From positions 1 through 56,765 of the forward strand of contig NZ_JAMXAX010000022.1 of assembly GCF_023913775.1 (NCBI RefSeq): a stretch of 56,765 nt of DNA, written 5' to 3'. The translations under genes were made by a program, and so were the position numbers. Positions 6,720 through 17,200 of this stretch are shown here, piece by piece. Below the pieces are notes generated by a model. The model saw only the letters and a list, made by a program, of their open reading frames with translations, was not told the origin of the DNA and searched no databases. Positions within the stretch are counted from its first letter, which is position 1, and the number at the start of each line of letters is the position of its first letter. Origin of the DNA: Acidovorax facilis (GTDB lineage: Bacteria > Pseudomonadota > Gammaproteobacteria > Burkholderiales > Burkholderiaceae_C).

Positions 6720-7046
6720 CTAGTGTGTCCAGCGTGATCTGCCGTACTTGCGGCCGAGGATGGTGATCCTGTCCTTCGCATCGATAGGCACCCGCTCAAG
6801 GCCGCCGCCAAACTTGAGCACATTGCAATGCCCACCGCCATCGCGTGCCGGCGCCGAGAAGCTCGACACATAGAACGTCCACTGCCCTACCCCGCCCTCG
6901 CGACCTTGGTGAAAGCCATGAAAGCTACGCACCTGCCAATTCCCCTTCCAGACCGGGGCGCTGATGCCATCGGTACCGACCTGGCGCACCAAGAGAATCG
7001 GCGGCGCATCCAGGCCCAAAGACAGCTGGAGCGTTGAGCTACCCAT
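6720..7046 (-). CDS. Hypothetical protein (108 aa)
   Basis: The start was placed at ATG 7046 (MGSSTLQLSLGLDAPP), with GTGAGG six bases upstream. A GTG at 7058 would add four residues. The protein is glycine-rich with aromatic residues (VWKGNWQVRSFHGFHQGREGG … WTFYVSSFSAPARDGGGHCNVLKFGGGLERV). It has no signal peptide or membrane helix. The pattern suggests a small beta-structured protein, but I recognise no family. The gene starts 8 bases after the stop of the upstream minus-strand gene and ends at its own terminator, so the two form a short operon between the annealing-protein locus and the giant secreted-protein genes. Confidence 0.6.
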   Translation of the reverse strand: MGSSTLQLSLGLDAPPILLVRQVGTDGISAPVWKGNWQVRSFHGFHQGREGGVGQWTFYVSSFSAPARDGGGHCNVLKFGGGLERVPIDAKDRITILGRKYGRSRWTH

Positions 7047-7054
7047 GGTGCACC

Positions 7055-7447
7055 TCACTCTTGGTCGCGCCCGTCTGCCGTAGTCCCATCGTGTCCTGGT
7101 CCTTGCGCACCAATCTTGATGATAAATCCCAACGCGTCGAAGTCATCAAGGCTCCTTATTCGCAGGTACAGCTCCTGTGGCAGCAGCGACCTCGCGTTCA
7201 CCATGAACCGGGTGTGCAACCTGACGGCCGAGATCCCAGTGATCCACGTGTAGGCCATCAACATGGCAGCGAAGAGAAGCACTGGGTCGCGAACCTGGCC
7301 AAGATCCAGTGTGAGTGCACATACCGCCAGGCCAAGGCCGCCCGCAGTGCGAGCGACGGCTCTGCGCAGCGCAAGGCGCAGGCGCCGGCGCGCCGTCGCG
7401 TAGATGAAGAGAACCTCGACCTTCGCCTGCGCGGAACTGGGGACCAT
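7055..7447 (-). CDS. Small membrane protein, N-terminus possibly lost to a frameshift
   Basis: The open frame from ATG 7447 (MVPSSAQAKVEVLFIY) gives 130 residues: an arginine-rich start (RRRLRLALRRAVARTAGG), then hydrophobic stretches (LGLAVCALTL; PVLLFAAMLMAYTWITGISAV) and a charged tail. This ATG has no good ribosome-binding site and an in-frame TAA just before it. A much better start, ATG 7493 with GGAGGTAA upstream, opens MSFEQQQLNRTRASVNGP in the neighbouring frame. The two frames meet at a CCCC run (7439-7442), so one base gained or lost there would join them. It may be a frameshifted gene, a sequencing error or a programmed shift. Function unknown. Confidence 0.5.
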   Translation of the reverse strand: MVPSSAQAKVEVLFIYATARRRLRLALRRAVARTAGGLGLAVCALTLDLGQVRDPVLLFAAMLMAYTWITGISAVRLHTRFMVNARSLLPQELYLRIRSLDDFDALGFIIKIGAQGPGHDGTTADGRDQE

Positions 7448-7564
7448 TTACCGACGCTCGTGTTCGGTTGAGTTGCTGTTGTTCAAAAGACATTTCAAAG
7501 TTACCTCCAGGGCAATCCGACATTGGATTCGTCCTGGTTTGCCGCTTCACGGGTGGTAACAACG

Positions 7565-7591
7565 AAAAAGGCGGGCCGAAGCCCGCCTTCC
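7565..7591 (-). terminator. Terminator of the traH-traG-giant protein operon
   Basis: On the minus strand AAGGCGGGC-TTCG-GCCCGCCTT is followed by TTT. It lies 16 bases after the stop of the 7607-11326 gene, at the end of the minus-strand operon. Confidence 0.92.
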
Positions 7592-7606
7592 TTCCTTCAA
7601 GTCCCC

Positions 7607-10600
7607 CTACTGGCCAGCCGGTGGAAGGGCTGCAGGCGCCGGTTGAGTGAGCTGCGCGGTGGCCCCCAGGGTCGAAGTCACCGTGAGCTTCAGGTCCGTG
7701 GCCTTGCCATACCAGCCTTGCCGGACATAGGCGCTCTTGCTCTTCACGACCTGCTCGGTGCCGTCCACGCTGAAACGCCAGTCATACGACGCAATGTTGC
7801 CCGCTTCCACCATGCAGTCCGCCGTGTAGGTCGTCCCGGAGGTCGTCGCAGTGGATTTCACGTTACAGGTCGGTCCCGGCGCTGGCTTCATCACGATGGT
7901 CTCGGACGATTCACCGTAGTTACCCAGCTGCGTCAGCGTGCGAACCTTGATGTCGTAGTCGCCGGGGGACTCCACCTTGATGATCGCCGAGGACCCAGTG
8001 AACTCTCCTTGCTTGTTCCCGTTCACGATGAGCTCGTTCGTGGAAAAGCGGTCGCCCCGCGGAAGGCTCTCGATGCGATAGCTAACCGTGTATGCCCCCG
8101 GGGCATAGTATTTGGCCCCGCCGTATGGAGACACCACCGTCATGGCGCCGCCCACCTTGGGTGCTGGCAGCACTTCAATCTCGGCCGTCGTCACGTCGGT
8201 GATGTTGCCGCGAGAGTCGGCGACCCGGGCCAATGCCTGGTAGCGGCCAGGTTGAGTGATTTCCCAGGTGCCGTTCATGCCGCTGCCGGAGAGCTGCCTC
8301 ATATTCTCAGGCAAGCTCCAGGTCACGGTGAGCGGCTCACCACGCAATTCGGAAGCCGTCCTGCCAACCATAGCCAGGTTGTAGCGCAGGGTCGCTGGCA
8401 CGGTCTTTTCGTTCACCGTGACATCGATCTTCCAATCCGGCCATCCGTAGGACCAGGCGCTGATGGGAAACACCGACGTGGCAGTCACCTCGGGACGACC
8501 ATCCACCCAGGTGAGGTAGCTCACGGCCGTCTGGCCAGGAGCGATGGACAGATCAATCTCCGTGCCCTCTACCCTGGACCCGTCGGGCAAGAGCCACGCG
8601 CCGCGCACAACATAGTTCTTCGTGGACGACGAAGACACCACATCGTTGATCTTCGCGGTGTACCGGTAGGTTTTCCCAGTCTCCACGACGCGCGGGCCGT
8701 CGATCGAAGCCCTGGCCGTGAGCGGCTGGACAGCCTTGAGGCCGAACACCTTGGACGTCCAGCTCCGTGGTTCATCGGGCGCAGTGGAGTCTTTCACCGA
8801 CAACGTGACCGTGTAGTTCTGCGCAGCCTTCGGCGTGAACTGGAAGGTTTGTCCGGATCCTGCGCCAATCGCCGCGGCAGCATCAGACCCGAACGAAAGC
8901 GCCCACTTGTACACCGGCGATCCAAATCCTGTGACAACCGATTTCAGCTCAACTGGGGTATCTACGTTGGCCGCGGTAGGTCCGTCGATGACAATAGAAC
9001 CACCAGAGTAGGCCAGTAGCTGCAGGGGCGGACTGGTGAAGTCTTGCTTCGAGTACTTGTTCCGGCTAAAGCCTCGCACCAGGTAGGTGCCAGGCTCGCT
9101 GAACCGGCTGTTCAGCGACTGACCAACGTAGGGCCGACCCTTGTCATCAAGCATGGGAGCCCATGTCGTCCCATTGTCCGACGACACCGACCACTGAATT
9201 GTCTCGGCCACCTTGTAGAGCTCGGGCTCTTCAAACGCTGCGGACACCTGCGCCGGAAAGGGAATGGCACCGGCTGCCGTCTTCGCGCTGACCTTGAACA
9301 CCGGGGCGCGGCCGTCGTAGGTGGTGAGATAGAAGTCCTGCACCGTCGTGGTCTTGAAGTCCGACACAGCTCCGTTCGCATCGATCAGGTAGGCGATGGC
9401 CTTCATCCGGCGCTGGCCTGGCGTCAGCACGCCCAGATCCACAGAGAACTGCCCTTGCGCGTCAATGCCCACCCGATTCCCGTGTGGAGTCCCGCTGGCG
9501 GCGTCCACGACGGCAATCTCCCACTTCCCGTGCTTTTCTGGTGCGTACTCCAGGCGGGAGCCCACCGACTCTGCGAGCCGTCCGGTCACCACAGACGGGC
9601 TGAGGGTATGGCTCACAAGCTCTCGGTCCATGAACACCCGCGGGCCCATCGGGACGCCCATCACATCGAACGCGAGCGACACCTTGTGCTCAGGCGCACG
9701 GTCGTACCAAGCCTCTACCAAGACAGGTTTTGTTCCCAACGACTCGCTGATCCCTGCGGTCACGGCATAGGCGGCCGACTGGAACGAAGAGAGGAATTCC
9801 CGGGAGTTTTGACCAACGGCAACGCGCGTCCGAATGCCCTTGTGCGCACCAGTCACCCCAACATTGCCCACCAGCTGCTCCCCCCCCTCGGGCGAGACCT
9901 TCACCAGCTTTGTGGTCTCCGGCAGCGCCATCTGGGCATAGTAGGGGTTGTAGCTCACGTAAGGCGTGAATGCGAGCTTGATCGGCGCTGGCACAGTTCC
10001 CTCAATCGAGAACGACTTCGCGCCTTCTGCGGACGGATAGAACGCACTCCTCTTTGTGAGGGGGTTCGTGTAGATCACACCAGGCACGTACTGAAGCTGA
10101 TTCGGCCCGACCGCAAGCGGCGGTCCCTGGAGGGCTGCGGGTGAGAACCGGTTCGGAGGAATGCCGGCCGTGTCCTTCCACTGTACTGCACAAACCACTG
10201 AGTCCATCTCGAAGAGACGGTCTGACTCGGAATAGGTGCGGAGCATGGAGCAGCTGTCGGCGCCGGCGCCGGAGAGCTTCACAGTCACGTCGACATCCTC
10301 GACCTTGACGGCCGCAGACGGTTTGCTCGCCGTCACCGCCACCCTGTCCTCGACGCGCCAGCGGTTGAGCGAAATCTCAAAGTTGTTTCCGTCAGGCGCC
10401 GTGTTGAACAGCTTGACCTTGCGGACCCCGGTCCCGGGGGTATCGTCGGACAGCAGCGCCGCCGCCGTTCCAGCCGTAAAGTCCACTGACGCGCCCTGGC
10501 CAGGCTCCACGCGCGTACCATTTATGACGAATGCCTTGTCGCTATCGTTCACCAGTTCCCGGCGCCCCTGCATCCCCGTGCCTTTCATCGTGTCCACCGA

Positions 10601-11326
10601 AGTGAGCTTGACGCCGGCGCCCGGGAAATCGACCACGTTGGGGAGGCTGGATGCCAAAGAGCGTACTGGACGCTGCAGCGAGAACGACTTTGTCTTCGTC
10701 AAGTTGCCCAAGGAGACGCTGAGCTTGTACTCGCCATCCCTCATCGCCTTGTACCCCGCCACACGCCACGCGCCCAGGCCCTTCGAGACGTTCAACTCGC
10801 TCAACAGGTCACCCTGCTTGCTCATCAGAGCGATACCCTGCGTACCAGAAGTGGGAGCCTCGATGCGGAATGCCCCGGCTGAGTTCGCATCGAGCTTGAG
10901 CTCCTTGACCCCCTCGCCCTCGTAGTTGAGGCTCAGGGCGACGATGTTGTATTGCCCAGATGCGAGCGACGACGTGTAGACGGCACCTTCCAGGCCAGTC
11001 ATCCATTTCTCGCGTGCGACGGAAGTCTCGCTCTTGCCCGCCAACTTGGACGCCGTGAGCGACGGCCGGAACACCTTGGACAGCTTGATCTGAACCTCGT
11101 TGCCGCTCTCCTGGTGCTCGACGGTCATCGTCCCTGAAATCGCGGGCTTGTTCGAGTCCGAGAGGGCGTGGCCTCGGAGAACGAGTACGGGCGTCGAATC
11201 TGGGTTGACAACCGCGGCGCCGAGACCACAACCGTCCTGGCCGGAGATCTCGCAGAAGTTTGCCTCGGCCGCATAGAGCGAGGTGGCAGCCAACAGGAAT
11301 GTGATGGGGAGTGCTTTTTTGTACAT
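7607..11326 (-). CDS. Very large secreted Ig-like/PKD-type protein (1239 aa)
   Basis: A signal peptide covers residues 1-20 (MYKKALPITFLLAATSLYA). The rest is beta-rich with few cysteines. A PKD/Ig-type module is visible near residues 780-870 (SIVIDGPTAANVDTPVEL … YKWALSFG … NYTVTLSVKD), with further Ig-like strands through to a C-terminal 'CNVKSTATTSGTTYTADC' module and a Pro/Ala tail. The N-terminal 'CGLGAAVVNPDSTPVLVLRG' block may be a named DUF (DUF4165 is my guess, not verified). The gene lies 12 bases downstream of a second secreted giant and in the traG operon. This suggests a surface or periplasmic partner of the transfer apparatus, comparable with Ig-like proteins of IncHI plasmids. 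The start has GAGGAGGA upstream. Confidence 0.8.
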   Translation of the reverse strand: MYKKALPITFLLAATSLYAAEANFCEISGQDGCGLGAAVVNPDSTPVLVLRGHALSDSNKPAISGTMTVEHQESGNEVQIKLSKVFRPSLTASKLAGKSETSVAREKWMTGLEGAVYTSSLASGQYNIVALSLNYEGEGVKELKLDANSAGAFRIEAPTSGTQGIALMSKQGDLLSELNVSKGLGAWRVAGYKAMRDGEYKLSVSLGNLTKTKSFSLQRPVRSLASSLPNVVDFPGAGVKLTSVDTMKGTGMQGRRELVNDSDKAFVINGTRVEPGQGASVDFTAGTAAALLSDDTPGTGVRKVKLFNTAPDGNNFEISLNRWRVEDRVAVTASKPSAAVKVEDVDVTVKLSGAGADSCSMLRTYSESDRLFEMDSVVCAVQWKDTAGIPPNRFSPAALQGPPLAVGPNQLQYVPGVIYTNPLTKRSAFYPSAEGAKSFSIEGTVPAPIKLAFTPYVSYNPYYAQMALPETTKLVKVSPEGGEQLVGNVGVTGAHKGIRTRVAVGQNSREFLSSFQSAAYAVTAGISESLGTKPVLVEAWYDRAPEHKVSLAFDVMGVPMGPRVFMDRELVSHTLSPSVVTGRLAESVGSRLEYAPEKHGKWEIAVVDAASGTPHGNRVGIDAQGQFSVDLGVLTPGQRRMKAIAYLIDANGAVSDFKTTTVQDFYLTTYDGRAPVFKVSAKTAAGAIPFPAQVSAAFEEPELYKVAETIQWSVSSDNGTTWAPMLDDKGRPYVGQSLNSRFSEPGTYLVRGFSRNKYSKQDFTSPPLQLLAYSGGSIVIDGPTAANVDTPVELKSVVTGFGSPVYKWALSFGSDAAAAIGAGSGQTFQFTPKAAQNYTVTLSVKDSTAPDEPRSWTSKVFGLKAVQPLTARASIDGPRVVETGKTYRYTAKINDVVSSSSTKNYVVRGAWLLPDGSRVEGTEIDLSIAPGQTAVSYLTWVDGRPEVTATSVFPISAWSYGWPDWKIDVTVNEKTVPATLRYNLAMVGRTASELRGEPLTVTWSLPENMRQLSGSGMNGTWEITQPGRYQALARVADSRGNITDVTTAEIEVLPAPKVGGAMTVVSPYGGAKYYAPGAYTVSYRIESLPRGDRFSTNELIVNGNKQGEFTGSSAIIKVESPGDYDIKVRTLTQLGNYGESSETIVMKPAPGPTCNVKSTATTSGTTYTADCMVEAGNIASYDWRFSVDGTEQVVKSKSAYVRQGWYGKATDLKLTVTSTLGATAQLTQPAPAALPPAGQ

Positions 11327-11338
11327 GGGAAGTCCTCC

Positions 11339-14152
11339 TCAGTTCAGAGGCTGTGCAAAGTCGATGGAGCCGCCCTGCAGCTGGATGCCAAACCGGCCAA
11401 TGGAGTCCGTGAGCACGCCGTCGGATGCTGGCTTGCCGTTGTGAAGAATGGTCACATCCGTCGGCAACAGCCCGGCACGATTGATGGAGAAGCTGAACGA
11501 CTGGCTTCGGTCGCCGTTTAGGAGCCCTCCAGCCTGGCCGACAGAAAACACCGCTGTATGGTTTCCGTCTGCAAGTCCGGATATGTCAATTGCCGCATGC
11601 CTATAGTCCGAACCAGCAGCTATTTGGAAGGCCACTGGTTGGGCGCCGCCGCCGTCGAATGCGACAGAAATCACGGCATCCCCAACGCACTGGAGCCACC
11701 GCGAGAGAGCGACCAGCTCAGCCTGCATGACGCCGTTCACAAGGGCATCCTCCACCCTCGGCGCAAAACACGCTGGAAGATGACCAGGGTCTTGGGCTTC
11801 AGGGGAAGTGGCGGTGTTGAGCTTCGCGGACACCCTGTAGCTGTACACCTGACCGCGAACTGGAGGAATGTCGTCCAGCTCGACGGAAGACTTTCCGGAG
11901 GAGATCAGCGTGGAATCGCGATAGACGTCGAACGTAAAGCCATCGCCGCCGTCGGCCGGCGCCAGCCAGCTGACACGGACCACCTCTTCGAGCGTGCCGT
12001 CCGTCGCCGCCAGCGAGCGAACGAGCTGTACAGGAAGCGAGAATGGTGCGCTCAGAAACTCGATGGGCTTGATCAGCGTGACGCCTTCCGGGGGCACAGC
12101 GCGTGCGACGGCGACCAATTGAGCCCGGTACAACCGCGAGTAGTCCAAGTCGCTTGCGCCCCATTCGCCGTTGCTCCCGACCGCGACAAAGCCAGACGCA
12201 GCCGCCCCATCGGCAACCGTGCGAATGCCTCCCAGGAATGGTCCATGAATTGCTGTATCGAAGCTTCCTCCCGCGTGGACTTGGGCGTTGACCGTTGGAG
12301 GTATTCCGACAGTGCCAGTGGCTGAAACCTGCATATCGGACGACGCCACCAAAACCGAAATGGTGTCGGCCCAGGTCTTGTTCTGCGAGGCGGCGTCCGG
12401 GTCGGCATATTTGACGCGGACGATCACACTCTGTGATGACCAAGCAGGCACCTCCGGTACGAGCTTCGATTCGACGAGACGGGCGGGGATGTCGACGCCA
12501 GCAGACGCTCCATTGAGGGGAATCCCCAGGTCGGCGTGGCCGCGGTCAATGAATTCGATGTCGGTTTTCAAATGCGAGAAGGCGCCGAGATCGACCTTGA
12601 TGTTCGCGAATACTCCGTCGCGCCGGGCTGCGACGAACCCAGCCTTGCCTGCGCCGGCATCAAACGAGCCTACGGTCGGGGTCAGCGTCACAACGGGGTC
12701 CGGCAACTGCTGAAACGTGACGGACGAGGATGCGCATTGCACGGGGGTGAACAAGGAATTGCCGACGCGCGCGGCGAAGTTGATCTTGGACTCGCCGACG
12801 ACGAGGTGATCGGCGACGGGGATCGTGGCCGTCCAGTTGGGCCCGTTCAGCGCCATTGGATAATCCTTGGCATCATCTTGGCCGCTGACTTCGCCCCAGG
12901 CCTTGACAATGGCTGTCTCGACCGACACTGGGCCTTGCAGGCTCACTGTTACCGTCCCGTTGGCGTTGTATGTCGTGGCCACACTGGGAGATACACCTCC
13001 GCAAGTTGGAGGGCCGACCACTTCAACGCTTGCGGCAGCCGATGCGACACCATATGGAACTCCAGCTTTCCAGAAGATGCGGCGCAGCTGGTAGACGCCT
13101 GGAGTGGTTGGAGCTGTGGCCGTGAGCGAGGTCGTGGTGTTGCTACCCGTGGCAATCGACCCGCTGAACGCAGCGAAGCCTGCGCCCCAGACACTCGTGT
13201 CGCCGGGCGAGTCCGGTCCAGTGCCGTGAGACCCCCCTGACCACGTCTCCGACCCCGTGTTTCTCCAGATCTGCGAGTAGGAAAATGACTGGCCTGTGCC
13301 AATCTTTGCAGGAATGCCAGATTGGGACACGAACACGGGAGCGATCTTGGGCCGGATGTTGCCGGCGTCCAGCGCACTCCATGCCGACGAACCAAGGGCG
13401 CTTTCGGCACGAACCTGGAACTCAAAGATGCTTTCATCTGTGACACCCGTCCAGTCGTACGAGGCCGCCGTAGGAGTCGCCAGATCCGTCCAGCCTGGCG
13501 TGCCCTTCTTCCGGTACTGCAAGCGGTAGCTACTGGCGCCAGCAACCGCGCCCCACGTCGTGTTGATGGAACTAGCGTTGGTGCCATCAGTTGCGAACAA
13601 GCCGACTGGAGAGGCCAGGCTGGCTGTACACGTGGGCGCGCTCACGGACCAGGTTCCGGCGGAACACGTCGCGGTAGCGGTGCCGGTGGCGCCAGCGGCG
13701 GCATTGGTCAGGCTCTGGCTAGCGCCATTGCTCGCTGCCGCAGTGTTGGCAGTACAAATGTTGCCCGTGCCCCATCCCAGGGGCGCGGCAGAGCAGCCGG
13801 GATCCACGTACTTGTCCACCACGTAGGTTTCACCATCCGTGTGGTTGTACTGCCGTGACGCTCCACCAATTTGCTCTCGGCATAATGTCGGTGCAGAAGA
13901 AACGTACACGCACATGGAATCGGAGCCATTGTTCTTGATAGAGACAATAGTCACCTGCGTGAAGTTCGAGGTGTCAGTAACCCCCGGCAAAATCGATGGC
14001 ACGGACTTAACCCAGGTCCCACTGAGCGTTTTGATCTCAAGGCCAATTGATCTGCCTGATGTCGAATTGTTCTTGACCGTGATTGGTGCGGCTAGGGCGG
14101 CAGACGTGGCCAGGAACGCCAGTGCCGCAAGAAATGCTTTCTTGGTACTCAT
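11339..14152 (-). CDS. Large secreted FN3/Ig-like protein (937 aa)
   Basis: A signal peptide covers 1-22 (…LATSAALAA). Residues 23-110 look like a small beta domain with a cysteine pair. A fibronectin-III module lies near 180-270 (SPVGLFATDG … SYRLQYRKKG … FEFQVRAES). An NBR1-type Ig module follows near 272-378 (SGIPAKIGTGQSFSYSQIW … TPGVYQLRRIFWKAG). A second FN3-like module lies near 725-800 (VRVSWLAPADGGDGFTFDVY … YSYRVSAKL). Such modules bind proteins or carbohydrates at the cell surface. Position between traG and another giant secreted protein, all on one strand, implies co-expression with the mating machinery. A role in mating-pair contact or surface exclusion is inference. Confidence 0.8.
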   Translation of the reverse strand: MSTKKAFLAALAFLATSAALAAPITVKNNSTSGRSIGLEIKTLSGTWVKSVPSILPGVTDTSNFTQVTIVSIKNNGSDSMCVYVSSAPTLCREQIGGASRQYNHTDGETYVVDKYVDPGCSAAPLGWGTGNICTANTAAASNGASQSLTNAAAGATGTATATCSAGTWSVSAPTCTASLASPVGLFATDGTNASSINTTWGAVAGASSYRLQYRKKGTPGWTDLATPTAASYDWTGVTDESIFEFQVRAESALGSSAWSALDAGNIRPKIAPVFVSQSGIPAKIGTGQSFSYSQIWRNTGSETWSGGSHGTGPDSPGDTSVWGAGFAAFSGSIATGSNTTTSLTATAPTTPGVYQLRRIFWKAGVPYGVASAAASVEVVGPPTCGGVSPSVATTYNANGTVTVSLQGPVSVETAIVKAWGEVSGQDDAKDYPMALNGPNWTATIPVADHLVVGESKINFAARVGNSLFTPVQCASSSVTFQQLPDPVVTLTPTVGSFDAGAGKAGFVAARRDGVFANIKVDLGAFSHLKTDIEFIDRGHADLGIPLNGASAGVDIPARLVESKLVPEVPAWSSQSVIVRVKYADPDAASQNKTWADTISVLVASSDMQVSATGTVGIPPTVNAQVHAGGSFDTAIHGPFLGGIRTVADGAAASGFVAVGSNGEWGASDLDYSRLYRAQLVAVARAVPPEGVTLIKPIEFLSAPFSLPVQLVRSLAATDGTLEEVVRVSWLAPADGGDGFTFDVYRDSTLISSGKSSVELDDIPPVRGQVYSYRVSAKLNTATSPEAQDPGHLPACFAPRVEDALVNGVMQAELVALSRWLQCVGDAVISVAFDGGGAQPVAFQIAAGSDYRHAAIDISGLADGNHTAVFSVGQAGGLLNGDRSQSFSFSINRAGLLPTDVTILHNGKPASDGVLTDSIGRFGIQLQGGSIDFAQPLN

Positions 14153-14201
14153 GAATTATTTCCAAGTCTTGAGGGATTTGCTGTTTCAGGTACGCAGGCA
14201 A

Positions 14202-17200
14202 CTAGAGGATTGGTGAGCTCCCCTTGGACGAGGCCCCGCCCGTGTCAAGCAGCTTCAACGCTGCGTCCATCTTTTTGGAGGTCGAGGAACCCGGAGCTGC
14301 TACGGCGCCCGATACAGACCCGCCGGAAAAGCCAGTGGTTGTCGTTGCCTGCGCTGTGCCCTGACCCTGGATCCCCATGTCGATCGTGGCCGCACCGGGA
14401 AGGCCTCCTCCGACGCTCCCTGCCAGGCCGGGGACCGCACCGCTTACGGCGCCAAAGGACGTGGTCCCACTCCCAAGTCCGCCGCCCGCTTGCCCTGGTG
14501 CAGGTGAGAACGGTGCAGCACCACCATGATCAACTTGGGGAGCGCCATAGTTGGCAAGCGGCTGCGAGCTTCCGGCAGTGCCAGCGGACGCCCCGCTCGA
14601 GGGCGATGCAGGCGCAGGACTAGGGGTGCCGCCGGTGGCCGAGTTCCACGCTTCGGTTCCATGCTGCATCAGGCTCTTGCCTGTGGTCTGCTCCGAGATG
14701 AAGTTGGCCACCTCAATCCCCGTGATTGCCCATCCCACTCCCGGCAGGATCCTGCCGGCGAGTCCCGCGGCCCGAAGCGCATGGCGCGCAGCAGGATTGG
14801 CAGCTGCCTCGGTAAGAGACGCAGCTATCGACCCGAGCGACCTCGCGCCGTGGTTTGCGATATCAGCGACGGCACCACGCATCCGGCCTTTACCCATCCC
14901 TGCTGCGGCTCCGAGCTTCTCAAGTGCGGCTGCAGCTGCTGCCGGAGAGCTCCGCACTGCGGCGACTGCGGCGCCGGTCGCTGTGACGGCGCCTCGGATG
15001 GCACTTGCGGCCTGGGCGCCAACGATCGCGCCCGCTGCGACGCCGGCGCCGACCCCCAGAGCATCAATCTGCCCGTCGGACATCCCCATTGCCTTGAGAG
15101 CGCCGCGGGCTTCACCCACAGTGGTCTTCGCCAGATCTCCAAGCTTGGAAATCGCAGCTCCCAGCGAAGCGTTCTTCGGATCAACGCCGCCAATCGTGGC
15201 AAGCGCTTTGGCGTATGCACCTTCCACCCCTGCGGCGTTTAGCGTGCCAGCGGCCGATTTGCCTTGCGCAATGGCTCCCTCTGCTTTCGCTCTCTCGGTC
15301 GCAAAGGCGGCGGGGGCCTGCTCTTGAGCTGTCGCCACGCGCTCCTGCGCCTGCTGCGCGGCGACTCCTGCTGCCGCAGCTACTGGCTGCTGCTCGCCAA
15401 CCCGGCGATTTCCCTCGTCGGCAATGGCCCCCTGACTTGCCTGCAGTTGCGCCGAGAGCGCCTTCACTGCGGCCCCGTCGTTCATGATCGCCGCTGCACC
15501 AATGGCGCCCTTGAGTGCATCGGGTCCACCTTGGGCCATCATCCCACCAAGCGCATTCGAGACTGCGGCGGCATAGCCATTGATTGGCCCCAAGGCCGCC
15601 CCGAGAGAGCCTAGCTTGGCGGACTCTTGGTCCACCCTGCCGAGGATGCCCATGACGTCGTTGGCATCCATGCCTGCGGCACGCAGCTTCCCCATGAGGG
15701 ACTCCCGCATCGCGAAGCTCGTGCCCTTGCCGAATGTCGTGTTTCCGCCTCCGAAGAGGACGTCTGCGGGGAGGCGGGCAGCAATGGCCGTAAAGGATGG
15801 CGTCTTGTACTGGGATGCACCGCTGAACTCCGTCGATGAGGTGCCGCCATGCGAACCGGACTCACCGGCAGAGCGTCGCTGCGACTCAGTAGTTCCCGCC
15901 GAGTTGTCTAGTCCTGTACGGTTAGAGCCAGACGTGGTGATGCTTCCACCGGATTCAAAGCGAGCACCTGTCTCCTGGCGAGCGCCATTTCCTCTCTGAA
16001 GCGAAGCGGAGGTCCGGTCACCTCGCGATTGCTCGCTTGCAAGCTCCGCGCCGGCCGATCCACCCAGCCCTGCGCTCAAGGCTGGTAGTTTCGATCCTGT
16101 ACCAGAGCCCTTCTTTGTAGCACCCCCGGCTCCATTCTGCGGGCCATCCGGCTGCCTTCCTCCTTGGGCAACAACGCCAGCCTTTGCATCTAAGCTTGCA
16201 CGTGCCGAGCTTCGAGCGGCTTCGGTTGTACCAAGGCTGGCTTCAGAACCTTGATTTGCCTGAATGGTCTGCGCAGTACCGGATGACATCCCAGTCCCGC
16301 CGGTTCTTGATGTGCCCACTTCTGTACCGCTGCCTGTCGACGAAGTGGTCTTCACCCCGACATCTGCACTTCGGGCGCCTTCCACGCCGCCCTGGTTCTG
16401 AAATCCGGTCGTCTGGCCCGCCTTGTTGGTCTCGCCGAAGGTCATCCCACCCTGATTCAGCAGCGCCGCGTTCATCATGGCCTGTTGGGCACCAGTTCCA
16501 ATCATCTGATGAGCCGCGTGTAGTGCTTCGGCGTTGCCGGAGTACCGGCCATGTGCCACTTGGGCCTTCGCAAATGCGTCCGAGCCATCCTTTGGCCCGG
16601 AGGTGCCACCGCCACCAGCGGCGGCCGGGGCGCCTCCAAACATCTTGGATGCGCCCATACCGCCCAGGATGGCCACCAGCGCGAAGGGTCCTGCGCTGAC
16701 CATTGTCGCGGCAGTGTCCATAGCAGCGACGATCTGCTCGGTCATCGCTGAGAACTCGAACATGCACAGTCCACCGCCGGTGCACGCGGACCTGGTGGGG
16801 TCCGTGAGCATTTCGGCGTATGCCTTCATGATGTTCTCCAGGTTCGACCCAAAGTAGTTGTCTGCGATCGCGAACACTACGAAGGGGCAGGCCGCGAAGA
16901 TCATGTACATGAGGTACATGGGAAGTGCCTTGAGCATCCACATGACATTCATCGTGGCGATCATGAGCATGAAGGGGGAGATCGCGATGAGCGTGACCAT
17001 GGCAAGGTTGGTGACGCTGGCGGCCGTGGTGCGGGTGTAGTCCGCTGCCACCACCTTGTCGTAGAGACCCATGAACTTGTTGCACACCGCGATCGAGCGG
17101 TCATCATCGTTCGTGTATCCCCGGGAAAGGGCACCGGTGCTGCCGCGGCCGTTCATGACACACGATGCAACGATGCTGCTCTTGAACTTGTCGGCAAGCG

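Noticed and set aside
7523..9019. 498-residue plus-strand frame antisense to the giant secreted protein
   Set aside because: His/Arg/Gly-rich composition typical of antisense shadow frames in GC-rich DNA, no ribosome-binding site, and the opposite frame has a signal peptide and beta domains.
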